The notes under the pieces were generated by a model. The model saw nothing but the letters and a program-made list of their open reading frames with translations, did not search any database and was not told where the DNA came from. Shown here one piece after another: positions 40,776 to 50,789 of a DNA stretch of 64,000 nucleotides. How positions within the stretch are numbered: the first letter of the stretch is position 1; each line of letters begins with the position of its first letter. Origin of the DNA: Terrirubrum flagellatum. Its GTDB lineage: Bacteria > Pseudomonadota > Alphaproteobacteria > Rhizobiales > Beijerinckiaceae. Location of the stretch: the NCBI RefSeq assembly GCF_022059845.1, contig NZ_CP091851.1:682001-746000 (forward strand), read 5' to 3'. The translations under genes and the position numbers were made by a program.

Positions 40776-41846
40776 ATGGCTGAGGCGGGCGAGGACGACG
40801 ACGACAAAACAGAAGAGCCGACACAGCGACGCATCGAGGATGCGATCAAGCGCGGCGATGTCGCGCGCAGCTTCGAGATCGGCACGCTTTTCGTGCTCGG
40901 CGGTCTCACTTTGTCGATGATGATGTTCGCGGGCTCGTCGTCGCGCGAGCTCCTGTTCGCGATGAAGCCCTTCCTCGGCAATCTGCATCAGATTCCGAGC
41001 GGCGAGGGCGGCATCCGTTATGCGCTGATGTTCGCGCTGACCGCGACCGTCGCGGCCGTCGCTTTGCCCTTCATCTTTCTGTTCATTGCGGGCCTCGCCG
41101 GCGGGCTGATCCAGCATCGTCCGCTCTGGACGTTCGAGCCGTTGACGCCGAAATTCAGCCGCCTTTCGCCAATGAGCGGCGCGAAGCGCATCTTCGGCAA
41201 GGAAGCCTTCGTCCAGTTCGCAAAAGGGCTCGCCAAGATCGCGCTCATCGGCGTCATCATCTGGTTGGTGATCAACAGCGAGCGCGACCGCGCCGACGCG
41301 CTCGCCCGCATGGATGTCGCGGCGCTCCTGCCGGCGGCGGAATCCATCACGCTGAAGCTTCTCTCAAGCGTGCTCGCCGTCTTCGCGGTCATCGCCGGCG
41401 CCGATTTCCTCTATCAGCGCTTCTCCTGGATGAAGCGCCTGCGCATGACCAAGCAGGAGCTGAAGCAGGAGTTCAAAGAGCAGGAAGGCTCGCCGGAATT
41501 GAAATCGCGGCGCAAGCAGATCGCCATGGCGCGATTGAAGCGGCGCATGATGCAGGCGGTGCCGAAGGCGACCGTCGTCGTGATGAATCCGACCCACTTC
41601 GCCGTCGCGCTGCAATATGATCGGGGCATGCGCGCGCCGATCTGCGTCGCCAAGGGCGTTGATTCGCTGGCGCTGAAGATCCGCGAAGTGGCGCGCGACA
41701 ATAACGTTCCCGTCGTGGAGAATCCGCCGCTCGCGCGCGCGCTGCACGCGTCCGTCGATATCGACGAGGAAGTGCCGGTCGAGCATTACAAGGCGGTCGC
41801 GGAAGTCGTCAGCTACGTCATGCGGCTGAAGCGGCGCGCGAGCTGA
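40776..41846 (+). CDS. flhB: flagellar type III export switch protein FlhB
   Basis: The 356-residue protein has an acidic N-terminus with DDDKTEEPTQRRIEDAIKRG, four membrane helices and a cytoplasmic C-terminal domain with the self-cleavage site NPTH (271-274) in VVMNPTHFAVALQYD. Cleavage at this site switches export from rod/hook to filament substrates. The linker LRMTKQELKQEFKEQEGSPE is typical. It is the last gene of the flgB operon; flhA, usually near, is absent from the window. cckA follows after 112 bases. Confidence 0.96.
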   Translation: MAEAGEDDDDKTEEPTQRRIEDAIKRGDVARSFEIGTLFVLGGLTLSMMMFAGSSSRELLFAMKPFLGNLHQIPSGEGGIRYALMFALTATVAAVALPFIFLFIAGLAGGLIQHRPLWTFEPLTPKFSRLSPMSGAKRIFGKEAFVQFAKGLAKIALIGVIIWLVINSERDRADALARMDVAALLPAAESITLKLLSSVLAVFAVIAGADFLYQRFSWMKRLRMTKQELKQEFKEQEGSPELKSRRKQIAMARLKRRMMQAVPKATVVVMNPTHFAVALQYDRGMRAPICVAKGVDSLALKIREVARDNNVPVVENPPLARALHASVDIDEEVPVEHYKAVAEVVSYVMRLKRRAS

Positions 41847-41958
41847 GGCGTTCGCACGCAGCGCATCTTTTTCGTGGGTTTTCGCAAAGGGTTGATCGCC
41901 ATTTGCCGTGCGACCAGATATCCACAGGGCGGGGTTATGTCAGGGGCCGGATTCGGGG

Positions 41959-44484
41959 ATGAGTAAAGCGCCCGTCGCCACGGCGATCGATCGCTCGGAC
42001 AAACGCGGATCGCTTGGCCTGCTTCTTCTGATCGCGGGAGTGATTGTGGGCGTCGGCGTCGCCGCGGCTTTTCTCGCCGGCGATCAGGTGCGCGTGCTGA
42101 TTGTCGGCGTGCTCTCGATGCTGGCGATGATCGGCGTCGCGTCGCTGTTCGGCTTCGCGATCGGCCTGTTCACGACCTCATGGCGCAGCTCCCGCTCGGA
42201 CCTGACCAAGGCGATCGTCGATTCCTCGAAAGAGGCCATTCTGGTCACCGATGCGGACGGCAAGGTCATCTACGCCAACGGCGCCTATCTCAAGCTGAGC
42301 AACGCCGCGACCCCGCAGCTCATCAAGCCGGTCGAGCGGCTGTTCTCGGGCGCGGCCGACGTCTCCGAAGCGATCTACCGCCTCGCTCAGGCCGCGCGGC
42401 AAGAGAAGTCCCTCACCGAAGAGGTCAGGATCGGTCCTGCCGGGGACCCCCATGGCGAAGCGACCTGGTATCGCATCCGGGTCCGCCCGGTGACGCGACC
42501 TCGCGGCGCGGCGGCGCTCTGGGCCATCCAGGACGTCACCCATGAGCGGGAAGGCCATGAGAACGTCTTTCAGGAGCTGCAGCAGGCGATCGACTATCTC
42601 GACCATGCTCCGGCCGGCTTCCTGTCGGTCGAGCCTGACGGGGCGATCGCCCATATCAACGCCACGCTGGCGAGCTGGCTCGATCATGACCTCGCGAGCT
42701 TCGCGCCCGGCCGGCAGAAGCTGGCCGACATCGTCGCGGGCGACGGGGCGGCGCTGCTCAGCGGCGCCAGCGGGCCGGCGGGCGAAGTGCGCACCGGCAG
42801 CTTCGCCATCGATCTGAAGAAGCGCACCGGCCACACGCTTCCGGTTCAGGTGATCCATTCCGTCGCGTTCGGCAGCGACGGCGCGCCCGGCGCGTCCCGG
42901 ACCATCGTGCTGAAACGCGGGGGCGAGGCGAGGGCCGAGGAGGGGGGCGAAATGCGTTTCGCCCGCTTCTTCCATGCGACGCCGATGGCGATCGCCACCG
43001 TCCGCCGCGACGGGGCGCTCGTCCGCCATAACGCCGCTTTCGCCCGGCTCACCAGCACGGCGCCTGCGTCCGATAATGGCGAGCGGTCAGTGCTTCACGC
43101 AGTCTCCGACCGCGACCGCGACAAGCTCACGTCCGCGATCGCGGCTGCGGCCGCGGGCCAGGTCGACATCGCGCCGGTCGACGCCACTCTTGCGGGCGAT
43201 GGCGGCCGCACCGCGCGGCTCTTTCTTTCCGTCGTCGACGAGACCGCCGATCAGGGCGAGGCGGCGGTCGTCTACGCGCTCGAGACATCGGAGCAGCGCA
43301 AGCTCGAAGAGCAGTTCGCGCAGGCGCAGAAGATGCAGGCGGTCGGCCAGCTCGCCGGCGGCATCGCGCATGACTTCAACAACATGCTGCAGGCGATCAT
43401 CGGCTATTCCGATCTGCTGCTCGCCAATCACCGGCCGACCGATCCGTCCTTCCCCGACATCATGCAGATCAAGCAGAATGCGAACCGCGCCGCGGGCCTG
43501 GTGCGCCAACTGCTCGCCTTCTCGCGCCGGCAGACTCTCCGGCCGCGCATTCTCGCGCTCAACGAGACGCTAGCCGATTTCTCCAATCTCTGCCGCCGCC
43601 TGATCGGCGAGCGCATCGAATTCGATTTGCGTCATGGCCGCGATCTCTGGCCCGTCAAAGCCGACGTGAACCAGTTCGAGCAGGTCGTGATGAATCTCGT
43701 CGTCAATGCGCGCGACGCGATGCCGAATGGCGGCAAGCTCTCGATCCGCACCTCGAATGTGAAGGCTGATGAAGTCGACACCGCGCGCAACGAGGGGATG
43801 ATCAGGGCCGATCATGTGCTGATCGAGGTGCAGGATACGGGCACGGGCATTCCGCCGGCGGTGAAAGAGAAAATCTTCGATCCCTTCTTCACGACCAAGG
43901 AAGTCGGCAAGGGCACGGGTCTTGGCCTCTCCACCGTCTATGGCATCGTCAAGCAGACCGGCGGCTACATCTATGTGGATTCTGTCGTCGGCGAAGGCAC
44001 GACGTTCCGCATCTATCTGCCGCGCGCGAGTGCAGAGGATGAAGCGGAGGAAAGCGCGACGGACGCGCCTGCAGCGTCGCCCGATGCGCCAAAGCCGCGC
44101 GCGCCCGATCTCACGGGACAGGGCACGATCCTGCTTGTTGAAGATGAGGAAGCGGTGCGCCGCTTCGCCGAGCGGGCGCTGACGCGGCATGGCTATCGCG
44201 TGCTGGTGGCGGAGAGCGGGCTTGAAGGGCTCGAAGTCGCTAACGCCCATCAGGGCGTGATCAACCTCATTCTGTCCGACGTGGTGATGCCCGAAATGGA
44301 CGGGCCGACCATGATCAAGGAATTGCGCAAATCGCGGCCCGACGCGCGCGTGGTGTTCATGTCGGGCCACGCGGAAGACGCGTTCGAGAAGAATCTCGAC
44401 GAGGATGTGAAGTTCGGCTTCATCGCGAAGCCCTTCGCGCTGAAGGATCTCGCGGAGACCGTGAAGAAGGCGATGGCGGGATAG
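41959..44484 (+). CDS. cckA: hybrid sensor histidine kinase CckA
   Basis: The 841-residue protein has two N-terminal membrane helices (about 17-39 and 47-71), PAS domains (from about 85, with a further PAS-like segment near 325), a HisKA domain with GGIAHDFNN whose phospho-accepting His is residue 471, a HATPase domain with N-box [10 protein letters not shown] starting at 579, and a receiver domain with VEDEE and the phospho-accepting Asp774 in [11 protein letters not shown]. This is the CckA layout. CckA feeds phosphate through ChpT to CtrA and so controls cell cycle and early flagellar genes; CtrA boxes are present in this cluster. The ATG at 41959 is close to a CGGGG ribosome site; an upstream ATG-like start at 41908 is weaker. 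Confidence 0.92.
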   Translation: MSKAPVATAIDRSDKRGSLGLLLLIAGVIVGVGVAAAFLAGDQVRVLIVGVLSMLAMIGVASLFGFAIGLFTTSWRSSRSDLTKAIVDSSKEAILVTDADGKVIYANGAYLKLSNAATPQLIKPVERLFSGAADVSEAIYRLAQAARQEKSLTEEVRIGPAGDPHGEATWYRIRVRPVTRPRGAAALWAIQDVTHEREGHENVFQELQQAIDYLDHAPAGFLSVEPDGAIAHINATLASWLDHDLASFAPGRQKLADIVAGDGAALLSGASGPAGEVRTGSFAIDLKKRTGHTLPVQVIHSVAFGSDGAPGASRTIVLKRGGEARAEEGGEMRFARFFHATPMAIATVRRDGALVRHNAAFARLTSTAPASDNGERSVLHAVSDRDRDKLTSAIAAAAAGQVDIAPVDATLAGDGGRTARLFLSVVDETADQGEAAVVYALETSEQRKLEEQFAQAQKMQAVGQLAGGIAHDFNNMLQAIIGYSDLLLANHRPTDPSFPDIMQIKQNANRAAGLVRQLLAFSRRQTLRPRILALNETLADFSNLCRRLIGERIEFDLRHGRDLWPVKADVNQFEQVVMNLVVNARDAMPNGGKLSIRTSNVKADEVDTARNEGMIRADHVLIEVQDTGTGIPPAVKEKIFDPFFTTKEVGKGTGLGLSTVYGIVKQTGGYIYVDSVVGEGTTFRIYLPRASAEDEAEESATDAPAASPDAPKPRAPDLTGQGTILLVEDEEAVRRFAERALTRHGYRVLVAESGLEGLEVANAHQGVINLILSDVVMPEMDGPTMIKELRKSRPDARVVFMSGHAEDAFEKNLDEDVKFGFIAKPFALKDLAETVKKAMAG

Positions 44485-44493
44485 TATCTCGAG

Positions 44494-45966
44494 CTACGAA
44501 GCTTTGTCCCCATATCTTGTCTCATCTTTTTCGAGATGAGTATCGTGAATAACACTGCGCGTAGCGGCCCATCTTTGTCGGTATTCGTTTGACAAAGAAT
44601 TTCCAGCGTCATCGGTTAGCCAGCTTTCCGGCCGCGATCCAGCGTAATTAATGACGGTATATGGATTTCCGAAAGTTTCGGCGAGTTGCTCTTTGTCTAT
44701 TCCAATTTGGGACAGGTCGGCGTTGCATAACCATGCGCCGGTCAGACTTGCGCGATAGATCGATGCCCCATTTAGAAGGGCACCGTCAAAGGATGCGCAA
44801 TTCAGTGTCGCCCCGTCAAGCGAGGCATTTTGTAGATACGCATGGTCAAGTTGCGCGCGTGTAAGTTTTGCGTTGGCAAGTTGTGCGCCGTTGAGATTTG
44901 CGCCAATCAGCAACGCTTCGCTTACATCGGAATCGTAAGCGGTCGCGCCCTCAAGATGGGCTTGCAGCATGGTGGCGCGTCGCAAGATTGACCTGTTGAG
45001 AGACGAACCTTCAAGATGCGCTCCCCTTAGCGACGCTCCAGCTAGATTTGCGCCCACAAATGATGAGCCTTCTAAACGTGAGTCGTCCAGCCATACGTTG
45101 GCGAGCTCTAAGCCATCAAAGGAAGCGCGCTGCAACCAAACGCCGCGCAGATCCAAACGCTCTTTATCATTCGGTTGGGTTTGGAGTTGCTTCTCGTAGG
45201 TTCTTGCTTTTCGGGGGCTCCGACCAATCACCGCAATAGCTGCTTGCACGTCAGGGCTCGGGCGTTGGGCACTAGTTTCTACGAATTTTCGTAGCCTTAT
45301 CCACGCGTTCTTCTCGCTCAATGATTGGAGTAGCTCTTGAGGTATTGTAGTAGGCTGGCGACCATTGTTCCTTATATAGGCGCATAATGTCTCCATAATT
45401 GGCCAATGATCGCGCTCGCTGTCCTGCGCGATGCGCTCAAGCGCGTATATCGCTCCAAGACGCACTTCTGTGTTCGGTACGGTACGCGTTATCGTTTCCA
45501 GCTTAGTCAGCATCTGCCCGCTCCCATCCGGAATCTCGCGGGTGTCCTTGACTTCTCGCGTGGCGCCGAGCTGCTCAACGGCCTTGGTGAACAGTGAGGT
45601 GTAGAGATTTTCTCGTGAGATTTTCGCCTGTTCCCGGGCCGCTTGCGCGCTCCAGTGGCTGATAATGATGCGCCAGATGGCGAAGGGTGCGGCGACGATC
45701 GCGCCAATGGCGATTAGCAGATTGCGGAGATCGTCGGTTCCAAGCTTCTCCGATGACCAGACCGGAAGAAACGTTCTGACGACAAGAAGAATAGCCGTTG
45801 CGCCGACGAGCAATGCGACCAAGACGATGGCGCCATATAACGCCGCTGCGACGCCTTCATGCGGCTTTCGCCAATAGTCCCAATCGAAAGCCTGCCAGCC
45901 GCGGCGCTCGTCGCCGGCGCGCGGTTTCGCGGTCGTTTCGTCGTCCGCCATTCCTTGTAGCCCCAT
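44494..45966 (-). CDS. pentapeptide-repeat membrane protein
   Basis: The 490-residue protein has two membrane helices (about 38-66 and 82-103), a helical region of 160 residues with SLFTKAVEQLG and EVRLGAIYALERIAQDSERD, and about 30 pentapeptide repeats of the A(D/N)LxX form from 270 to 420 (for example ANLAGASLRGAHLEGSSLN), which fold as a right-handed quadrilateral helix. The layout is that of a widespread family of unknown function. Lower G+C than the neighbours and a stand-alone position suggest an accessory gene. ATG at 45951 is an alternative start. It is convergent with cckA, 9 bases apart. Confidence 0.85.
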   Translation of the reverse strand: MGLQGMADDETTAKPRAGDERRGWQAFDWDYWRKPHEGVAAALYGAIVLVALLVGATAILLVVRTFLPVWSSEKLGTDDLRNLLIAIGAIVAAPFAIWRIIISHWSAQAAREQAKISRENLYTSLFTKAVEQLGATREVKDTREIPDGSGQMLTKLETITRTVPNTEVRLGAIYALERIAQDSERDHWPIMETLCAYIRNNGRQPTTIPQELLQSLSEKNAWIRLRKFVETSAQRPSPDVQAAIAVIGRSPRKARTYEKQLQTQPNDKERLDLRGVWLQRASFDGLELANVWLDDSRLEGSSFVGANLAGASLRGAHLEGSSLNRSILRRATMLQAHLEGATAYDSDVSEALLIGANLNGAQLANAKLTRAQLDHAYLQNASLDGATLNCASFDGALLNGASIYRASLTGAWLCNADLSQIGIDKEQLAETFGNPYTVINYAGSRPESWLTDDAGNSLSNEYRQRWAATRSVIHDTHLEKDETRYGDKAS

Positions 45967-46035
45967 GGCACTGCGTTTGCTTCAAGCCCCGCAACAATCG
46001 GCCATGGCGTTGGGGAGGGGTCAAGGGCGCTCTCT

Positions 46036-46214
46036 GTCCCCGGCCTCATGAAGCGAGGCCATAGCCGAGCGCAATGAAGGCCGGGGCCCAGCGCAGGAAG
46101 CAGCGCCGAAGGCGCTCTTCAATTCTGATGATCGCGCTCGCTGCGCTCGCAAGCCTTTCGCTGGACCCCGGACGCGGTTCCGCTCTACTGCGTTCCGCTT
46201 CACCGTTCCGGGGA
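46036..46214. repeat. intergenic palindromic element (CCGGGG type)
   Basis: Outer arms TCCCCGG / CCGGGGA near the ends and inner arms AAGGCCGGGGCCCAGCG (46078-46094) with CGCTGGACCCCGGAC (46160-46174). It fills the 268-base gap between the pentapeptide and patatin genes; nothing else is visible there. Confidence 0.6.
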
Positions 46215-46234
46215 TAAAGGGCGCTGAGCTTCAC

Positions 46235-47407
46235 TCAGCTCGGATCATCGCGATGCACGTCATGCACCACCATGCCGATATCCTCCGGCGGGATCTCCAG
46301 CCATTTGCGATGGCGCAGGGTTTTCTTCGTGTCCTCGTAGCCTGAGCTCCAATGCTCATGCATTGAGGTGCCGGAGAATTCGTAATCCTTGGCGTGACCT
46401 TCGTAGCTCTTCTGCTGGTAGATCAGATGCACGATGTTGATCTGCGGCACGTCTTCCATGCTTTCGAGGAGCGCGCGATCGCTGTCGCTGCGCTGATCTT
46501 CCGGCACGCGCAGGATCGCGTCGCGCAGCTTCAGCCGGAGATTGTGGATACGCCTGAACGCGTCGGTGTTGTTGCGCGTACGGCTTGAATACATGATGTC
46601 CTTGTGGCGGCCCATCACGCCAGCCATGTCGCGCGGCAATTCTCCGCGCGCGCTGAAGAGGTCGACTTGGAAGACGAGCGAGTCGCGCACATCTTCCAGT
46701 TCAAGCAGGTATTGCAGCGGTGTGTTCGAGACGATGCCGCCGTCCCAGTAATATTCGTTCTCGATCTTGATCGAGGGGAAAGCCGGCGGCAGCGCGCCGC
46801 TCGCCATGATGTGCTCGGGCTCGATCTTCTCGATGGCGCTGTCGAAATAGCGGAAATTGCCGGTGCGGACATTGACGGCGCCGACGCTGAGACGCCGCTC
46901 GCCGCTGTTGAGAATGTCCCAGTCGATCAGGCGATTGAGCGTCGCGCGCAGATCGGCGGTGTCGTAGAAACTCGTCGCGCCCGTGGCGCCTGCGAGCTGC
47001 TGCCAGGGATTGACTTCGCGCGGCTTGAAGAAGCCGGGCAGGCCCATGAACATCGTCATCCAGGCGCTGGTCTGATTGCGCCACTGGCGGAAGACGTCGC
47101 CTTCCGGCGTGTAGTGCCAGACCTTGCGATTGGAGACCGTGTCCCAGAAATCGCGCAGGCGGTCGAGCTGGTTCTCGCGCTTGTTACCCGCGATGATCGA
47201 AGCGTTGATCGCGCCGATCGAAACGCCGGAAAGCCAGTGCGGCTCGATGCCGACTTCATGCAGCGCTTCGAACACGCCGGCCTGATAGGCGCCGAGCGCG
47301 CCGCCGCCTTGCAGCACCAGCGCGACGAGCTTGTAAGGCGCGAGCAGCTCGTCGATCTCGGGGATTTCGCTCAGCAGCTTCCTTGATTTCGGCGATACGG
47401 CGTCCAT
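46235..47407 (-). CDS. patatin-like phospholipase family protein (DUF3734 type)
   Basis: The 390-residue protein has the patatin catalytic set: oxyanion GGGALGAYQAGV (34-45), nucleophile GVSIG with Ser63, and the Asp222 of the YWDGG motif, giving a Ser-Asp dyad lipid acyl hydrolase. The C-terminal third (SSRTRNNTDAFRRIHNLRLK and following) matches the DUF3734 extension. The ATG at 47407 has GGGAGG 9 bases upstream and begins just before the domain. It lies downstream of acetoacetate decarboxylase on the same strand, separated by a dispersed repeat. That gene pair is often seen with polyhydroxybutyrate genes, but none occurs here. Confidence 0.86.
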   Translation of the reverse strand: MDAVSPKSRKLLSEIPEIDELLAPYKLVALVLQGGGALGAYQAGVFEALHEVGIEPHWLSGVSIGAINASIIAGNKRENQLDRLRDFWDTVSNRKVWHYTPEGDVFRQWRNQTSAWMTMFMGLPGFFKPREVNPWQQLAGATGATSFYDTADLRATLNRLIDWDILNSGERRLSVGAVNVRTGNFRYFDSAIEKIEPEHIMASGALPPAFPSIKIENEYYWDGGIVSNTPLQYLLELEDVRDSLVFQVDLFSARGELPRDMAGVMGRHKDIMYSSRTRNNTDAFRRIHNLRLKLRDAILRVPEDQRSDSDRALLESMEDVPQINIVHLIYQQKSYEGHAKDYEFSGTSMHEHWSSGYEDTKKTLRHRKWLEIPPEDIGMVVHDVHRDDPS

Positions 47408-47430
47408 GGCGAGCCTCCCGTCAGCCGTTA

Positions 47431-47544
47431 AAGCATGGCGCGAAAAAGTGGATACCGGTTTTTCGCAAAAGCCATGCTCCAAGTTTTTGGAATCGATCAC
47501 GTTCCCGCATTTTGATTGATTCAATCAAAATGCGGCGTGATCTA
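47431..47544. repeat. two-hairpin dispersed repeat, copy 3
   Basis: AAGCATGGCGCGAAAAAG ... ACCGGTTTTTCGCAAAAGCCATGCT forms hairpin 1; GATCACGTTCCCGCATTTTG ... CAAAATGCGGCGTGATC forms hairpin 2. It lies between the patatin and acetoacetate decarboxylase genes, and the last three bases form the adc stop codon. Confidence 0.85.
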
Positions 47545-48285
47545 CCGTTTGGCGAGATAATCATGCACGACCTCGCCGAGCCCGAGCGTCAGGTCGGCGA
47601 TGAAATGCACCGCGGACACGACCTCAAGCACTGGCAGGCGCGCGACATCGGCGATGACATGACGGAAGAGCTGGAGATCGGCGGGGCTCGACCAGGCGCC
47701 ATGCATATTGATGTCCTGGAGGTGATAGCGCACGAGCTCGCAGATGCGCGGCGTCGCATCGACATGCGGAATGATCTTGATGAGATAATTCGGCGCCGTC
47801 AGCGATTTCGCGATCGGCGCTGTGTCGATGATCTTGTGCTTGTAGCCCATCGTGGCGGTGGCGCAGAGCACGCTGCCATAATGCAGCGTGCCGACGATGA
47901 CTTCGCCTTCATGGCTGAGCTTCGGCTGCGCCAGCTTCTTGGGAAAGCCCCAGATCTCGCGGCCGCCGGCGATCGGCGCATCATCGTCGAGATACATGGC
48001 GTGGACATAGACGCCGTCCTGGCCATTGAAGCGCACCGGGATGACCTGACCGGACTCGGTGTAGTCGCCGAAGCCGGTTGAATCAGGCATGCGGATGAAT
48101 TCGTATTTCACCAGAGGCTCGGCGACTTCGAGCGGCTCCGGGACGACCTCGGCGAGCGCGGCCGGATCGGTGCGATAGGTGATGATGATGTATTCGCGAT
48201 TGAAGAAGCGATAGGGGCCGGGCGGAAAGGCCGGATTTGTCAGAGGCATCGCATAGGCGCGCTTCACGACATCGTCGATTTTCAT
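47542..48285 (-). CDS. adc: acetoacetate decarboxylase
   Basis: The 247-residue cytoplasmic protein has the active-site segment [15 protein letters not shown], where Lys116-Lys117 correspond to the Schiff-base lysine and its neighbour in the Clostridium enzyme. The conserved [20 protein letters not shown] block precedes it. It converts acetoacetate to acetone and CO2. The ATG at 48285 has GGGGGAG 8 bases upstream, which is why the longer frame to 48339 is not used. A TAG stop is created at the edge of the dispersed repeat. Confidence 0.9.
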   Translation of the reverse strand: MKIDDVVKRAYAMPLTNPAFPPGPYRFFNREYIIITYRTDPAALAEVVPEPLEVAEPLVKYEFIRMPDSTGFGDYTESGQVIPVRFNGQDGVYVHAMYLDDDAPIAGGREIWGFPKKLAQPKLSHEGEVIVGTLHYGSVLCATATMGYKHKIIDTAPIAKSLTAPNYLIKIIPHVDATPRICELVRYHLQDINMHGAWSSPADLQLFRHVIADVARLPVLEVVSAVHFIADLTLGLGEVVHDYLAKR

Positions 48286-48549
48286 GGAATGCTCCCCCAC
48301 GCCGGCGCTGAAGGATGACGCGGGGCCAACCTGCGTCAATGCGTCTTTCAGCCGCCGCCGGATGTCACAGGCCGGTCGCGCCGGCCGTTCATGGTGTGGG
48401 TTTGTTCCGGGCCTTCCCGGGCGTTTTAGATGATCACTCCCTCCTGCGAGGCCGTCGACGCCCTATGAGACGCGACGCCAGCCAGCTAATGTCTCTCGAG
48501 GGAGTAAAAAAAGGGGACGTGCGGCCTTTCCGGGCCAAGACGGGATCAA

Positions 48550-49290
48550 ATGCGATTAGCTCTGCTGTCTGACATCCACGCCAATCGCGAGGGGCTGGAC
48601 GCCTGTCTCGCGGACGCGCGCCGCCGCGGCTACGATCGGCTGGCCTTCCTCGGCGACATCGTGGGCTATGGCGCCGATCCCGCCGCGGCGATCGAGACCG
48701 TTCGGGCCGAGGTCGGGAAGGGGGCGATCGCGCTGCTCGGCAATCACGACGCGGCGATCGACGGCGACGACAGCAATCTCAACCGCGTGGCGCGCGCCGC
48801 GCTCGCCTGGCAGCGCACGCAACTCTCAGCCGAACAGCGCGCCTTCCTGCGCGAGCTGCCGCTCACGGCCGAGCTCGACGATGTGACGATGGTCCACGCC
48901 ACCGCCTGCGCGCCGCGCGGCTGGGAATATGTGCTCGATAATGATTCCGCCGAACGCTGCATCAGGGCGAGCGAAGGACGCGTCACCTTCTGCGGCCATG
49001 TGCATGCGCCGGCGCTCTGGCTTCTCGCGCATAACGGCACGGCCCAACCGCACCGGCCGGCGATCGGGCTTGCGACGCCGCTGTCGGCGCCGCGCCGCTG
49101 GCTCGCCGTGATCGGCTCCGTCGGGCAGCCCCGCGATCATTCGCCGGCGGCGGGCTATGCGATCTTCGATACGGAGCTGTCGGAGATCACCTTCCTGCGC
49201 GTCCCCTATGATTGCGAGGCGGCGGCGCGGAAAATCCTCGCGGCGGGATTGCCGGAGAACCTGGCGCTGCGATTGATGCAGGGCCAGTGA
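48550..49290 (+). CDS. metallophosphoesterase family protein
   Basis: The 246-residue protein has the complete metallophosphoesterase set: DIHAN (8-12), GDIVGYGADP (about 36-45), GNHDA (about 62-66) and GHVHA near residue 151, giving a two-metal site. Its short form is close to the YfcE/PP2A-like calcineurin group. The TGA is followed with no gap by the ATG of a Ser/Thr kinase (49291), so the two are surely co-transcribed. A role as the opposing protein phosphatase is an attractive inference but not shown. The 264 bases upstream hold no gene. Confidence 0.85.
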   Translation: MRLALLSDIHANREGLDACLADARRRGYDRLAFLGDIVGYGADPAAAIETVRAEVGKGAIALLGNHDAAIDGDDSNLNRVARAALAWQRTQLSAEQRAFLRELPLTAELDDVTMVHATACAPRGWEYVLDNDSAERCIRASEGRVTFCGHVHAPALWLLAHNGTAQPHRPAIGLATPLSAPRRWLAVIGSVGQPRDHSPAAGYAIFDTELSEITFLRVPYDCEAAARKILAAGLPENLALRLMQGQ

Positions 49291-50700
49291 ATGGCGCGAA
49301 ACGCCATCGCCACGGGTGACGAGATCGACGGTTTCAGGATCGGGCGCAAGCTGCATCAGGGCGGCATGGCCGCCATCTTCGAGGCAGCGCGGGCCGACCT
49401 CGCCTTTCCCGCCGTGATGAAGGTTCCGCTCATCCTCGACGGCGACAATCCCGCGATGATCGTCGGCTTCGAGGTGGAGCAGATGATCCTGCCGCGTCTG
49501 TCAGGGCCGCATGCGCCGCGCTTCGTCGCCGCGGGCGATTTCGCGACGCACCGGCCTTATCTCGTGATGGAGCGGATCGAGGGAGAGTCGCTCTATCCGC
49601 GCTTCGAGGCCGCGCCACTGGCGATCGAGGAAGTCGTCGAGATCGGCGCGCGCGTCGCCGATGCGCTTGGCGAATTGCACCGGCAGCATGTGGTGCATCT
49701 CGATCTGAAGCCGAGCAACATCATGCGCCGTCCGAGCGGTGAAATGGCTTTCATCGATTTCGGCCTCTCGCGCCATCTGCAATTGCCTGACCTGCTGGCG
49801 GAGGAGTTTCGCGTTCCCTTCGGCACCGCGCCCTACATTTCGCCGGAACAGGTGCTCGGCGTGCGCACTGACAAGCGCAGCGATCTCTTCGCGCTCGGCG
49901 TGCTGCTTTATCATCTCTCGACAGGCCGGCGCCCGTTCGGCAATCCGCGCAATGTCAGGGGCCTGCGCAAGCGGCTTTACCAGATCGCGCCGCCGCCGCG
50001 TTCGTTCAATCCGGATTATCCGCCTTGGCTGCAGGAGATCGTACTGAGATTGATCGAAGCCGATCCCGAGAAGCGATATCAGCGTTCGTCGCAAGTCTCG
50101 TTCGATCTCAGGAATCCGCTCGAAGTCACGCTGACACGCCGTGCGAACCGGACAAGCTTCAGCGGCTGGCGCAACGCGCTGCGCTGGTGGAGCCCGTTCT
50201 CACGACCCTACATCGCGCGCGCCGAACATATCCCCGACATGATCGAGGATGCGCCGATCATTCTTGCGGCGGTTGATCTCGCGCCCGATGTTGCGCCGCT
50301 CGCCGAAGCATTGCGCGACGCTGTGCGCATCCACGCCGCGGCGAAGCCCGAGGCGCGGGTGATCTGCGCAACCGTGCTGAAGACCAATCGCATCGCCGTC
50401 GATGTGATGGTTGATTCCGCCGGCCGCAGTCTGCATGTGCAGAAGCTGATCGATCTGAAAAACTGGGCGCAGCCGCTCGCCGGACTCGGCGCGGACAGGC
50501 TGAGCTATCATGTGCTCGAACACCCTGATCCAGGCGACGCGATCATCGATTTTGCCGTGGCCAATCAGGTCGATCATATCTTCATGGGCGCGCGCGGAAG
50601 CTCGTCATTTCGACGCCATCTCGGCAGCGTGTCGGCGAAGATCGTGTCCGAGGCGCCGTGCTCCGCAACGGTGATCCGCTTGGCCCAAACGGGCAATTGA
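49291..50700 (+). CDS. Ser/Thr protein kinase fused to a UspA-like domain
   Basis: The 469-residue cytoplasmic protein has a complete Hanks-type kinase domain: HQGGMAAIFEA as glycine loop, Lys44 in MKVP, HLDLKPSN (136-143) with catalytic Asp138, DFGLS (156-160), and the activation-segment motif GTAPYISPEQ (178-187). After residue 320 a universal-stress-protein-like domain follows (PIILAAVDLAPDVAPLAEAL ... GARGSSSFRRHLGS at 433-446, close to the UspA nucleotide loop). Kinase-UspA fusions are known but not common. The upstream gene is a phosphoesterase with no intergenic base. No membrane segment, so a cytoplasmic stress kinase is likely. Confidence 0.88.
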   Translation: MARNAIATGDEIDGFRIGRKLHQGGMAAIFEAARADLAFPAVMKVPLILDGDNPAMIVGFEVEQMILPRLSGPHAPRFVAAGDFATHRPYLVMERIEGESLYPRFEAAPLAIEEVVEIGARVADALGELHRQHVVHLDLKPSNIMRRPSGEMAFIDFGLSRHLQLPDLLAEEFRVPFGTAPYISPEQVLGVRTDKRSDLFALGVLLYHLSTGRRPFGNPRNVRGLRKRLYQIAPPPRSFNPDYPPWLQEIVLRLIEADPEKRYQRSSQVSFDLRNPLEVTLTRRANRTSFSGWRNALRWWSPFSRPYIARAEHIPDMIEDAPIILAAVDLAPDVAPLAEALRDAVRIHAAAKPEARVICATVLKTNRIAVDVMVDSAGRSLHVQKLIDLKNWAQPLAGLGADRLSYHVLEHPDPGDAIIDFAVANQVDHIFMGARGSSSFRRHLGSVSAKIVSEAPCSATVIRLAQTGN

Positions 50701-50789
50701 AGCAATCCGACGCGCGGCTTGCGTCTCTTGGCTGCGATTGGCAAAACCGCCGAAGCCGTCGCCACATCATCGCCAGACAGGACAACGCC

